Assembly: GCF_019393635.1 (NCBI RefSeq)
Contig: NC_057861.1
Location: 191,100,026-191,164,025 of the forward strand
From: Dromiciops gliroides
Taxonomy: Eukaryota > Chordata > Mammalia > Microbiotheria > Microbiotheriidae
Length of the DNA stretch: 64,000 bases
Direction: 5' to 3'
Made by a program: the position numbers and the translations under genes. Within the stretch, counting starts at the first letter, position 1; each line of letters starts with the position of its first letter. Positions 49,330 to 59,589 of the stretch are shown here, piece by piece. The notes beneath the pieces are model-generated. The model saw only the letters and a list, made by a program, of their open reading frames with translations. It ran no database searches and was not told the DNA's origin.

Positions 49330-50650
49330 TTAAAGCAATATATGAGCCAAGGAACTTGACTGTGACTCCTGACAAATTTATGGAACATTTTGTTAAAAGG
49401 ATGTTGATATCAAGAAAGAGAAGTGGTGATCACTAAGAGTCAGCCTGACTTTATGGAGAAAAAACCATGCCAAGCTAACCTTTTTTTTTTTGCAACTGGG
49501 TCACTCTATTGGTAAGTCAGAGAAATGCCATATATAGTTTGTCAACAAAGATCTTTGAGGGCAGGATTTAATTCAATCATCATTTAGTAAGTACTTACCA
49601 CATGTAAGCATTCGTACCTAGAGTTGTGCTAGGTATTGGCAATACAAAGAACAACAACAAAAAGTTTCTTAAGTAGGTCACTTTCTTCCAGATTAAAAGA
49701 AATTAGAAAATAACAGCATAGTTAGCTGGATCTGAAACTTGATGAATGGCCATATTCAGAGAATACTCAATAGCTTAGTGTCAACTAGAGGTAGATACAT
49801 AATGGAGTGCCTCAAGGATTTGTCCTTAACCCAATTCCACTCGACATTTTCTTCAAGGAATTGCATACAGGCACAGATGTCATGCTTATGAAATTTGGAA
49901 ATGACTTAAATCTATGAAGCATAGCTGGCATGTCAAATGAGAATAAAGAAACAGAAATACTTCCTTCAGTGGGTAGAATGGCAGGGGATGAGGATGGAGT
50001 GGCAAATGTAATAAGATTCAATTGAGATAAATAAATCTAGTTTCATATGGGTTAAAAAATCAGCTTTACAAATATAAAAATAGGGGAGGCATGGTTAGAA
50101 AACAACTTATGTGAAGGAAATGTAAGGGTTTTAGTGGACTGCAAACTCAATTTAAATCAACAGTGTGATATGGCAGGCAAAAAAAAAAAAAAAAGAATGC
50201 TATCCATAGGGTGCTTTGAGAAGAAGCACATCACCCAGAAAAAGGGAGATGGCAAGCTCTTAAAATTCTGCCCTAGTCAAATTACATTTGGAATAGCATT
50301 TTGTTCTGGATCCCATATTTTAGAAGGATAGCCAATCTGGATTGCTTCCAGAGATGGCAAAAAGAATTGTGAGAAGAGAGAATACGATACCTGTCTTCAA
50401 GTATTTGAATGCTTATCACACGTAGGAATGAATCAACTTCTGCTGGGCTCCAGAGCACAAAACTAGGAGCAACAGATGGAAGTGGCAGAGGGACAGAATC
50501 AAATGTGATATAAAGAAAAACTTCCCCACAGAGAGATTCAATAGTAGAATGAGCATCTGTAGTGTGTTCCCTTCACTGGAGATCTTCAAGTATTGCCTGA
50601 ATGACCATTTGTCAGAGATCTTTGGAGGGGGATCCTTCTTCAGGTATAAA
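49330..50650 (+). repeat. CR1/L3-type LINE relic (reverse transcriptase to 3' end)
   Basis: Sense-strand, diverged CR1/L3 coding. Segment 49436-49490 matches a QPDFMEK-like motif (GTCAGCCTGACTTTATGGAG). 49775-49880 gives a STRGR...GVPQGFVLNPIPLDIF-like motif, the equivalent of GVPQGSVLGPLLF. 49876-49915 gives a MLMKFGND-like motif (equivalent of the FADD block, its catalytic aspartates decayed). 50100-50180 gives a RVLVDCKLNLNQQCDMA-like motif. 50380-50600 gives VFKYLNAYHT, APEHKTRSNRWKWQRDR-like and EIFKYCLNDHLSEIF. No frame is intact. L2 and A-rich insertions lie inside. Confidence 0.75.
49570..49670 (-). repeat. L2 3' end within the CR1/L3 relic
   Basis: CAATCATCATTTAGTAAGTACTTACC ... GTGCTAGGTATTGGCAATACAAAGAAC, antisense L2 terminus. 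Confidence 0.65.
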
Positions 50651-50740
50651 CGCAACTAGAAAGATGCCACAGGCATCTATGAACAACGAAAGACAACTGG
50701 CAGTAGGGTCAGGTTGGAGAGGGTGAGAAGGGAAAGGTTG

Positions 50741-50900
50741 CTGACTTAGTAATTGGGAGATGTGTATACATTCTAGCTCTGACAATAATTAGCTACCTAA
50801 CTAGGCAAGTTACAACTTTTCTGAGCCTATGACTTTTCTGTAAATTGAAGGACTTGGGTAAGCTATACTTTAAATTCTCTTCCAGTTTTGACACTGATCT
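50741..50900 (+). repeat. MIR element
   Basis: CTGACTTAGTAATTGGGAGATG, CTCTGACAATAATTAGCTACC, TAGGCAAGTTACAACTTTTCTGAGCC, ending in the marsupial-type CTTTAAATTCTCTTCCAG. Confidence 0.75.
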
Positions 50901-52150
50901 ATTGGAATCAAACATAGCATATACTGCTTTATTCCTTTTTCAGCATGTATCAATATCTGGTTTTCATTTTAATATAAAAATTGATGTGTAGAACCTTCTT
51001 TTAAAGTGTGTTGAACATAAGAGAAAATTCATAAACCAGAATAAAAAAGCAAAAGTCTGGCTCTTCATGCCTTCTGTTGGTGTACAGGAGCATGGTGTGC
51101 TCATAATCTATCAAATACTTGGCAATTATTTGAACCAATATGCTATAACCAAGCTCAGAGAGGTTGCCATCCCTCTACAATTAAAAATAAACCCATATGT
51201 CTTGGCCATTGCTTTTTGTCCATTTAGTATAGCAAACTTTAGGTTAAAAAATTATTTACTTTTCTTTATGATTTAAAAAAAATTAGCATTTCATCATTCC
51301 TAACATCCAAAGTTTTCTGGTTCATTGGTTTATATACTGAAATTGGTAGCTTCACACATTTAAGAATATAAGGATAAAAAGATTCAGCTTGATGGAACAG
51401 TAACACAAACATTATAAATCTGTGTGATAAAGCAGTTTCCTATATTCTAATATCTGACACGCAAAAGTCTACTTTGTGTCAGCCACCATCCCACAGATGT
51501 TCTGAGTACAGCTACAAAAATAACTTGCCTAGAATTAACTGCATTGCTAACTAATTTTTGGCTGAATACAAAGCAGGAGCATCAAGGAAGTGAATTGGGT
51601 TTTCCAATCCAGAGTTTCTTTAAAGTGAGAAGTATCTATTATTATTAAATCCATGCGTATAAAATTTTTTCCTCAGTTCTAACAGATAAAAATGCAATCC
51701 CCTGAACAGGGCCCTTTTCCTTAAAAGGTACATTTTGTTTGCATCTGTCCTCCCAAGATAGCACACCTTGGGGCTTCTCCTATTTGAGTCAATTTCCCAA
51801 TGATCATGAAATTTTGATGCAGAACTCTCCATCCTTTCCCTGAAGTTGCCCTTTGATTGTTTTACACAGTCATCCATGCTTCTTTATTTGTCAACACATA
51901 ATGGAGCAAAACTAAAAGAAAAATCCAATGTTGCCTCTTTGTCATAAGTTGAACCAAGCCAAAAACAACAGGGTAAGGAAAGTGTGAGAGTAGAAAGGAT
52001 ACAAATACTCAAGCAAAGTTGTACAAAGCCAGTCTAAAAATATCATTAGTGCAAATCCATTTGTCGTTCATATTCTTCAGAATAAACAGTTGGTGAAATC
52101 CCATCACAGGTTCTTCATCTACCTTTTAAAAAGAAAGGAAGGGGGGAGGG
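50901..52150. other. Longest stretch without a recognised repeat
   Basis: 1.25 kb with no interspersed repeat that I can name. Two open frames (51067-51276 plus, 69 codons; 51620-51877 minus, 85 codons) show no domain. The minus one (CVKQSKGNFRERMESSASKF) is moderately polar and non-repetitive, but there is no splice-site or conservation evidence. Confidence 0.4.
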
Positions 52151-52179
52151 AAAAGTTATTCTATGATATTTGTTTTTTC

Positions 52180-52316
52180 TTTTTTCTTTTTTTTAGTGAG
52201 GCAATTGGGGTTAAGTGACTTGCCCAAGGTCACACAGTGTCTGAGGCTGGATTTGAACTCAGGTACTCCTGATTCCAGGGCCAGTGCTCTATCCACTGCG
52301 CCACCTAGCTGCCCTG
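52180..52316 (-). mobile_element. SINE type B with internal deletion
   Basis: Lacks CTAGTAAGTGTTAAG (reads CACACAGTGTCTGAGG). First of three SINEs in 490 bp. Confidence 0.93.
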
Positions 52317-52321
52317 GTATT

Positions 52322-52484
52322 TTTTTGTTTGTTTGTTTGTTTGTTTTTGCGGGGCAATGGGGGTTAAGTGACTTGCCCAGGGTCACACAGCTAGTAAGTG
52401 TCAAGTGTCTGAGGCCGGATTTGAACCCTGGTCCTCCTGAATCCAGGGCTGGTGCTTTATCCACTGCACCACCTAGCTGCCCCC
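52322..52484 (-). mobile_element. SINE type A
   Basis: (TTTG)n tail; body close to consensus except GAACCCTGGTCC near the B box. Confidence 0.94.
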
Positions 52485-52507
52485 AAAATGGGTGACAATG
52501 GACTTTT

Positions 52508-52667
52508 TTCTTTTCTTTTCTTTTCTTTTTGCAGGGCAATGAGGGTTAAGTGACTTGCCCATGGTCACACAGCTAGTAAGTGTCAAGTGTCTGAGGCTGG
52601 ATTTGAACTCAGATCCTCCTGAATCCAGGGTCAGTGCTTTATCCACTGCACCACCTAGCTGCCCCCC
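52508..52667 (-). mobile_element. SINE type A
   Basis: (TTTTC)n tail. Followed by GGTATTTGTTTTTT (52668), which matches GATATTTGTTTTTT at 52166, the left side of the cluster. Confidence 0.94.
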
Positions 52668-52973
52668 GGTATTTGTTTTTTAAATAAGTTTTTACTATCT
52701 TTTTTTTTTTACATCACTATAACTTCCCAAGTATCCTTCCCCTCCCTCTCATCTTGCCAGAAAGCCAATCATATTACAAACAGTATTTTAAGACAAAAAA
52801 ATAGAGATAAAGAGGGAAAAATCTACGTAACTGATTAATACATTGGAAAAAGCCTGAAAATATGTGCAATGTATACTTATAGACCTTCCAGAGAGCTATA
52901 AGGGATGGGGTGGGGCTATCTTCTCATATCTCTTCCTTTGAGTCATGTGTGGTTTTGGTTTTTGGCTTTTGTT

Positions 52974-53111
52974 TTTTTTTGTGGGGCAATGAGGGTTAAG
53001 TGACTTGTCCAAGGTCACACAGCTAGTGTCAAGTGTCTGAGGCCGAATTTGAACTCAGGTCCTCCTGAATCCAGGGCTGGTGCTTTATCCACTGTGCTAC
53101 CTAGCTGCCCC
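52974..53111 (-). mobile_element. SINE type A in L1
   Basis: CTAGTGTCAAG variant (TAGTAAG lost). Flanks GTGTGGTTTT / TGTGTTTTTT suggest a TSD. Confidence 0.93.
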
Positions 53112-53217
53112 TGTGTTTTTTCTAATTTTGAAATATTGGCTTGATTTTATTTCATAGCTATCCTATTTATCATAATCATTGTATATATTGTTTTCTTGGG
53201 TCCGCTCATATAGTGTG

Positions 53218-53366
53218 TTTGGTTTTTTTTTCAGGACAATGAGGGTTAGGTGACTTGCCCAGGGTCACACAGCTAGTAAGTGTCAAGTGTCTGGGGTCAT
53301 ATTTCAACTCGGGTCCTCCTGAATCCAGGGTTGGTGCTCTATCCACTGTGCCTCCTAGCTGCCCCC
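53218..53366 (-). mobile_element. SINE type A in L1
   Basis: CTCATATAGTGTGTTT at 53206 and CTCATATAGTGTTTTT at 53367 form the TSD. Confidence 0.94.
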
Positions 53367-53380
53367 TCATATAGTGTTTT

Positions 53381-53398
53381 TGTTTGTTTGTTTGTTTT
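53381..53398 (-). other. Tail-only insertion scar
   Basis: (TTTG)3-4 plus T's between two copies of TCATATAGTGTTTT (53368-53381 and 53399-53412). No SINE body. Confidence 0.6.
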
Positions 53399-53486
53399 TC
53401 ATATAGTGTTTTAAATGGCATCCAATCACCATCAGTAGGAATTAAATGCTTATAATTATCAAGGTTTAATAGAAGAATATATTCTT

Positions 53487-53605
53487 CCTTTTTTTTTTTT
53501 TTTTGCGGGGCAATGGGGGTTAAGTGACTTGCCCAGGGTCACACAGCCAGTAAGTGTCAAGTGTCTGAGGCTGGATTTAAACTCAGGAACTCCTGAATCC
53601 AGGGC
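53487..53605 (-). mobile_element. SINE type A, 5'-truncated
   Basis: Stops at CTGAATCCAGGGCT; the A-box head is missing. Confidence 0.92.
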
Positions 53606-54118
53606 TATAACAATTACTAGGTTCTTGCCCTGAGTTTTAATTGTTGGCTCAGTTCCTCCCTCCCTCCCTCTTTCCCTTCCTTTTCTTTTTTAAAAAATTT
53701 TCCCTTCCTTTCTTTTCTTTACCTATTATTTAAATTATTTACTTATTAATGCATAGACTCAGAACGTTTTCTGGTATTCTAATCCTCATCAGTTTGGCAC
53801 CTTCCCTATCCAGAAAAGTTGCGGGTCATTCAAAGATCAGGGGATTGCACTTTTCCAAATCGACCGTCATTTTTTTTTTATCCTCAAATACCTTTGCCCC
53901 ATGGATTGTCAAAGTACTGCACACTGCTTTTCAAAGTATTCTTTGACTTTCCTAATTTCTAGTTTATACCTAACCTACTTCCCTATGACTTCCCTGTTCT
54001 TACATGGTATTTTAATTTTTTAAGGGAAAGAAATCCTTTTCCTTTTACTAAAATGGCCTCTTAACTATTGCTAGTTGGTTATAAATCCATAGCACACATT
54101 TTTCCTGAGACTTTAATA
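53606..54118. other. Unassigned DNA with a pyrimidine-rich tract
   Basis: CTCCCTCCCTCCCTCTTTCCC tract at 53655-53680; otherwise no recognised element. Confidence 0.45.
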
Positions 54119-54133
54119 TAATATAGGCTTCTT

Positions 54134-54287
54134 CTTTTTTTTTTTTTTTTTGGTGGGGTAATGGGGGTTAAGTGACTTGCCCAGGGTCACACAGCTAGTA
54201 TGTGTCAAGTGTCTGAGGCCGGATTTGAACTCAGGTACTCCTGAATCCAGGGCTGGTGCTTTATCCACTGCGCCACCTAGCTGCCCC
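54134..54287 (-). mobile_element. SINE type A
   Basis: Perfect 15-bp TSD TAATATAGGCTTCTT at 54119-54133 and 54288-54302. Confidence 0.97.
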
Positions 54288-54302
54288 TAATATAGGCTTC
54301 TT

Positions 54303-54676
54303 TGGTTACTGACTTCTTTAATTCTACCTCTCAGTCTTTTCCCCAAACATTTGTATTTTTCCTTTATTTCCTTTCATAAAATTGAATAAGCCCCTGATAT
54401 CTTGGTTTTCTTTCTCCTGCTATGGTTGAATTTACTATCAACTCCCAGTCAAGTTTCTATTCAATAATTAAGTCCAAGTCCAGAAATTTTCCTTTGATCC
54501 TGTCCTAAGGCATCATTTGAGACACATAGGTAAAGCTAAAAGGTTTGATAAAATGTGTCCAAGGAGATAGGTCATTCTATGAATGATAAATTCTATGGTG
54601 ATAAACAGTAGATTACTTAACTCAAAGGCTGAGGTGCTTATACCAAAGTTTCAGCAACCTACTATGGGTAATCTGA
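54303..54676. other. Unassigned DNA
   Basis: No repeat recognised. Confidence 0.4.
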
Positions 54677-54692
54677 TAATGTAACTATAATT

Positions 54693-54854
54693 TTTGTTGT
54701 TTTTGTTTTTGTTTTTGTAGGGCAAAGAGGGTTAAGTGACTTTCCCAGGGTCACACAGCTAGTTAAGTGTCAAGTGTCTGAGGCTGAATTTGAACTCAGG
54801 TCCTCCTGAATCTAAGGCCACTGCTTTGTCCACTGCGCCACCTAGCTGCCCCCA
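54693..54854 (-). mobile_element. SINE type A
   Basis: Perfect 16-bp TSD AATGTAACTATAATTT at 54677-54692 and 54855-54870. Tail (TTTTTG)n. Confidence 0.97.
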
Positions 54855-55038
54855 ATGTAACTATAATTTAAAAAAATAATCAAGGTTAATGGACAAGGAA
54901 AGAACTTAAGGGGGCTGATTAAAAGATGGTCAGTTTTGAGATTGAGGAATTATTTGGGGAAGTGTAGAAGGATTGCCATAATACAATAAGGAAATGAGAA
55001 ACAGTAACAAAAATTTATACTTACCAAATACTCTTCTT

Positions 55039-55183
55039 TGGGGGGGGGGCAATGAGGGTTAAGTGACTTGCCTAGGGTCACACAGCTAGTAAGTGTCAAG
55101 AGTCTAAGGGCAGATTTGAACTCAGGTCCACCTGAATCCAGGGCTGGTGCTTTACCACTGCACCACCTAGCTGCCCCCCCCCC
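55039..55183 (-). mobile_element. SINE type A with poly(G) junction
   Basis: TSD AATACTCTTCTT at 55027-55038 and 55186-55197. The tail is GGGGGGGGG instead of T's, and the head side ends in a C9-10 run. Confidence 0.94.
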
Positions 55184-55198
55184 CCAATACTCTTCTTA

Positions 55199-55934
55199 TA
55201 TGCATTAAGTAGCACTGATTTTTCAAATCCTTACCTTTAACTGACCCACAACCATACTAAGGATACAGTTATCTGGAGCTGGTTGGTGATCTTGAGATGT
55301 GATACTGTGCTGGATTTTTTGGAATGGAAGATTCTGATAAGGGGAAAAACACAGACATAAAACATTTGAACTTCAAATAGGTAAACATTTATTAAATTTT
55401 ACATGAACAAAAATAACAAATGGTACATTTACTTAGGAATTAGTACCATTAAATTCCTGGATAATTTTTAGGTGAGAATGCACTATTGCATTTTATTTGT
55501 TCAATAGGCTCACTAAACAATTCTATTTCTGTTATTGTTACAGAACTCTGAAAAATCTAAACTCACCACTCTATTCTCAAAGCTGGATTACTGCAAAGGC
55601 AGAAGAAAGAATTCCTAAGAGACAAGATGAAAACAAATGGAAAGGGATCATTTCATGTTCTAAAATTATATACTCAAAAGTCCTATTCAGATGACCTCAC
55701 TGTGGCAGGGAGATCTTAGTTCTTTTAGATTTTGTTGATTGAGTGCCAACTCTATCCAGTGCTTAGGGAAAAGACTTTACTGGATCAGGAACAAATTGTG
55801 GTCTTCAATATAGATTCCTGAAGACCATTTTCCTTCAGCAGCTCTGCTAGGTTTCAACATCACGCCTCGTCTAGGATAAGCTGAGCACCTGAAATCTCAT
55901 GACCATGCAGCTGAACTCAGTTTTTGATGTACAA
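55199..55934. other. Unassigned DNA
   Basis: No repeat recognised; an open frame at 55497-55694 (65 codons) has no recognisable domain. Confidence 0.4.
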
Positions 55935-56190
55935 CACCTTCTTAACTTCCACAGAGTGCCAGACCTGGAGTCAGGAAGATTCATCTTCCTGAGTTCAAAT
56001 CTGACCTCAGATACTTACTGTGTGACAATGGGCAAGTCACTTAACCCCGTTTGCATCAATTTCCTCATCTTCAAAATGAGCTAGAGAAGAAAGTGGCAAA
56101 CCATTCTAGTATCTCTACCAAGAAAACCCCAATGGGGTCATGAAGAGTCAGACATAACTGAAGTGACTGAACAACAAAAACAATTCAATT
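55935..56190 (+). repeat. MAR1-type CORE-SINE
   Basis: Sense copy: CAGACCTGGAGTCAGGAAGATTC, CAGATACTTACTGTGTGAC, CTAGAGAAGAAAGTGGCAAACC, GGGGTCATGAAGAGTCAGAC, ending ACTGAACAACAAAAAC. Confidence 0.9.
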
Positions 56191-56304
56191 CTCTTAAGTG
56201 CCTTTCCCCTCTGATGGGAAAACTGGAGAATAGAGCAATAAGCTACTCCCAAAGCCTTCCTTTACAGAGGTCTTAGAACTTTCCAGGTAACTTTCAGCTT
56301 CCTT

Positions 56305-56445
56305 TTGTGGGTTGTTTGTTCCTATTAAATTGTATGCTCCTTGAGGGCAAGGGCTGTCTTTCTGGTTCTTATTTGTATTGCCAGTGCTTTGCACAGTGTC
56401 TGACACATGGTAGGTACTTAATAAATGTTTATTGAATTGAGTTGA
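56305..56445 (+). repeat. L2 3' end
   Basis: ATTGTATGCTCCTTGAGGGC, AAGGGCTGTCTTTC, CAGTGCTTTGCACAGTGTCTG, GTAGGTACTTAATAAATG. Well preserved. Confidence 0.88.
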
Positions 56446-56887
56446 TCACAAATGCAAAAATATAGACATGGATACTGTGTCAGTTGATTTTGCTTAACTT
56501 TTTTTTTTCAACAGAGGGAGAAGAGGATTATTGGGATGTAATTGTAGCATAAAACAAAAGAATTGTAGTAGCAGCCTGGTAAGCCTGGGTCCAGTTAGGG
56601 ATGCTCTGGACCTGAGGGGGACACTATAACCATGGAGAAATACGGTTGATAAGCTTGCTGAGGTCAGTCAGTTTGAGATTACTCTTTCCTTGGAGAAGCA
56701 GGTAGTGGTTGGTCAAACAGATATGTCAGGGAGACCCAGAAAGCTGGGTACCTTGAATTTACAGCATGAGCTTAGGTGGGAGTCAATCGTGTTGGCTATG
56801 TGATTAGGACCAGGTAGCAACAATAATCTCAAGATAGAAATACAGAATTTTTATTATTCGTATATCCAAATAGCTAATATCATCATT

Positions 56888-57194
56888 TGCCAGGCTGCTG
56901 TAACTTCTCAGTCTTAGGCCTCTCCTCCCATTCCCTTCTCTCCTCTATAAAATTGTTATCTCCTTTTTTCAGGGAGTTGAAGTCAGACCTCTTCTCCCAG
57001 TCATACCTCTTGTGCTGCCTGATTAAGGAACATGCCATAAACCTGTTCTTCCCTGGGAGTTGAAGTCTAGGCTTCTTCTCCTGGCCATACCTCTGTGTGC
57101 TAAATAATAAATAATAAAAACTTTTCCTTAAATTTTGATTGGATCGTGTGGGCAAGTAATTCTTTGAAAGAGGAATATTTTCAGAACCAATTTT
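56888..57194 (+). mobile_element. Putative LTR (3' part certain, 5' edge uncertain)
   Basis: CTCTATAAAATTG at about 56942 could be a TATA box. AATAATAAATAATAAAAAC at 57104-57122 gives polyadenylation signals, and the sequence after it (GGATCGTGTGGGCAAGTAATTCTTTG ... CCAATTTTACA) ends in CA. A direct repeat GGGAGTTGAAGTC (56973, 57054) with C(T/A)TCTTCTC lies inside. The left limit may instead be near 56537. Confidence 0.5.
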
Positions 57195-57469
57195 ACAGTA
57201 ACAGAATCAATAAAAATTTTTAATAAGGTTTTGGCACATGCCCAGATCAGCCAAGATGGGGGTCCCCCCAAGGGAGATGCTAGGGACCAGCTTCTGAGAG
57301 AAGACCATTTTGCTTTGGCCTACCACATTGTTGGGAACAACCTCTTTCCATGGGCTATGTAGCCAGAACTGCCTTCATTTAAAAATCAACCTGATTGAGG
57401 CACAGTCTTTCGTCTTACAGTGGCATCCCGCTGTGTAAAGATCTTGTTCACCCATAGCAGGGGCACCAT
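57195..57469. other. Unassigned DNA
   Basis: Somewhat GC-richer; no retroviral gene or tRNA-complementary primer site recognised next to the LTR. Confidence 0.4.
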
Positions 57470-57680
57470 CAATCAATCAATCAAAAAAGCACCTACTATG
57501 TTAGAGGTACTCTGCTGATTGCTAGGGATACAAACAGAGGCAAAAGACAGCGCCTCCAACCCCCCTTTAAGGAGTTTACAATCTAATGGGGGAAAGACAA
57601 TATGCAAATAAACGTATACAAAACTAATTATATATACAAGATAAATAGAGTGAAGGCACTGAAATTATACAGTAAACTGG
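57470..57680 (-). repeat. L2 3' end
   Basis: (CAAT)n, AAGCACCTACTATGTTAGAGG, AAGGAGTTTACAATCTAATGG, TATGCAAATAAACGTATACAAAAC. Confidence 0.8.
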
Positions 57681-57689
57681 GTGGGGAAT

Positions 57690-58139
57690 GAGACACTTTT
57701 TCAATCCCCTTAGGCCCTCTGGGCCTAAAAAATAGGCTGGAAGCTTCGGGTTTCCTTCATTTGTCCTTTTTAGTTCTAACGGAGGAGAATGGATTCCCAG
57801 ACACAGGAATTCAAGGTAAAGTGACCTTGGAGTCCAGCAATCCAGGTTGATATTGCCACTAACTCAGCAAGGAAGCCCTGAGAGGCCAGGAAGTGATTAG
57901 GAATAAAAGCCTAGGGGGATGGTGTGCACTTGGAATCTGTTGGAACTAATGCTATGTAGGAACTGAGCTAAATTGTGAACTTAATTTTCTTCCCTTTCCC
58001 ATAGATCAAGGGCACCTAGAAAGGATTATGCCCCCTGAGTTGTTGGGGGTAAATATTTGTATGTTTATTCTTATTATACCTTTGAAGTAAATATTTCTTC
58101 AGAAAGCTAACTGGATTGCTAAATGATTAAATGGACCTG
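57690..58139. other. Unassigned DNA
   Basis: Moderate GC content; AATAAAAGCC at 57902 and AT-rich end resemble an LTR or gene end, but no boundary can be shown. Confidence 0.35.
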
Positions 58140-58241
58140 TAGTATGTGGATCCTTAAATCATGTTCAAATCTTAGCTCTGCCATTTAATAACTGTGAACT
58201 TTGGGTAAGTCCCTCAATCCCTATGGGCCTCAGGTTCATCT

Positions 58242-58350
58242 ATACTCACTTCTTTTTTTTTTTAGTGAGGCAATCGGGGTTAAGTGACTTGCCCAGGGTC
58301 ACACAGCTAGTAAGTGTTAAGTGTCTGAGGCCGGATTTGAACTCAGGTAT
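58242..58350 (-). mobile_element. SINE type B, 5'-truncated, in MIR
   Basis: TSD CAGGTTCATCT at 58231-58241 and 58351-58361. The head beyond ACTCAGGTA is missing. Confidence 0.94.
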
Positions 58351-58387
58351 CAGGTTCATCTTTAAAAGAAGTCTGGATGGCTTTTTT

Positions 58388-58545
58388 GTTTTGTTTTGTT
58401 TTTGTTTTTGCAGGGCAATGAGGGTTAAGTGACTTGCCCAGGGTCACACAGCTAGTAAGTGTCAAGTGTCTGAGGTCAGATTTGAATTCAGGCCTTCCTG
58501 AATCCAGTTCTGGTGTTTTTATCCACTATGCCACCTAGCTGCCCC
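58388..58545 (-). mobile_element. SINE type A, stacked pair member 1 in MIR
   Basis: Between TGGATGGCTTTTTT copies at 58374 and 58546. Confidence 0.95.
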
Positions 58546-58559
58546 TGGATGGCTTTTTT

Positions 58560-58708
58560 TTTTTAATTTTTAGTGAGGCAATTGGGGTTAAGTGACTTGC
58601 CCAGGGTCACACAGCTAGTAAGTGTTAAGTGTCTGAGGCCAGATTTGAACTCAAGTCCTCCTGAATCTAGGGCCGGTGCTCTATCCACTGCGCCGCCTAG
58701 CCGCCTCC
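58560..58708 (-). mobile_element. SINE type B, stacked pair member 2 in MIR
   Basis: Between TGGATGGCTTTTTT at 58546 and GGATGGCTTTT at 58709. Confidence 0.95.
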
Positions 58709-58861
58709 GGATGGCTTTTAAGGTCACTTTCATCCCTAAATCTATGATTCTATGAGGACTATGTTTCCAGGTAAGTTTGGTGAAGCTCATCACCAAAAGG
58801 TTTGCCTCTGAGGGACGAATTTTTGACCAGAGCAACTCAAGGATTATCCAAAATTAGGTAC

Positions 58862-59565
58862 TCAGGCAGCAAGCATTTATTAAGTAACTATGCGTCAGGC
58901 TGGGGATCCAAAGAAAGGCAAAAACAGTTCCTGTCCTAAGAAGTTCACATTCTAGTGGACCAGAAATCATGCAAATAACTGTATATTCAAGATCTATGCA
59001 GTATAAATGGAAGGTGATCTCAGAGGAAAGACATCAGCAACTGGGGAACTAGAAAAGGCCTCCTGTAGAAAGTGAGATTTGAGTTGAGTCTCGAAGGAAG
59101 TCAGGGAAGATAGGAGGCTTCCCAGCATAGGGGACATTGAGTATCAATATATTGAGTTGGGAAACATTGTATAATGTGTCAAGAATAGTGATTGAGCCAG
59201 TGTAGCTGGTTTGAAGAATGCAATATAAGAAATCTGGAAAGGTAGAAAAGAATCTTTATAAAAAGGGTTTAATACACCAAACAGAAGTCTTTGTAATGAT
59301 CTTGGAGTTTATACGAAACCACTGGAGTTTAATGAATAGCGAGGGGAAGTGAATGGTCAGACTTGTGCTTTAGGAAAATCACTTTGGCAGCTGAGTGGTG
59401 GATGGAGAGATTTAAATTAAGCAGGGAGAACAATCAGAAAGCTATGGTAATAGTACAGGCAAGAGGGGATGTTTGGATATGTATATGATCAGATATATGA
59501 GGTGAGAGCAAATGAGAAGTTAAGGATTATAATGGATTTTGAGCCTGGGTGATGAGAAAAATGCG
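58862..59565 (-). repeat. L2 LINE 3' portion
   Basis: Antisense L2: AGCAAGCATTTATTAAGTAAC, AAGAAGTTCACATTCTAGTGG, AAAAGGCCTCCTGTAGAAAG, GGGACATTGAGTATC..., ACCACTGGAGTTTAATGAATAG, GGTCAGACTTGTGCTTTAGG, AATCACTTTGGCAGCTGAG. Confidence 0.88.
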
Positions 59566-59589
59566 TTGTATTGATTATAGTTACCAAGT

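Larger units (their letters stand above)
52670..53490 (-). mobile_element. Old L1 3' UTR, split by SINEs
   Basis: Antisense, same older L1 type as 31560: ACATCACTATAACTTCCCAAG, CCTCCCTCTCATCTTGCCAG, GAAAAAGCCTGAAAATATGTGC, CTTCTCATATCTCTTCC, CATAATCATTGTATATATTG. Confidence 0.75.
58140..58755 (+). repeat. MIR element broken by three SINEs
   Basis: Pieces: 58160-58241 (CAAATCTTAGCTCTGCC, AACTTTGGGTAAGTCCCTCAATCC, GGGCCTCAGGTTCATCT), 58351-58387, and 58709-58755 (GGTCACTTTCATCCCTAAATCTATG). Together they give one MIR. Confidence 0.85.
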
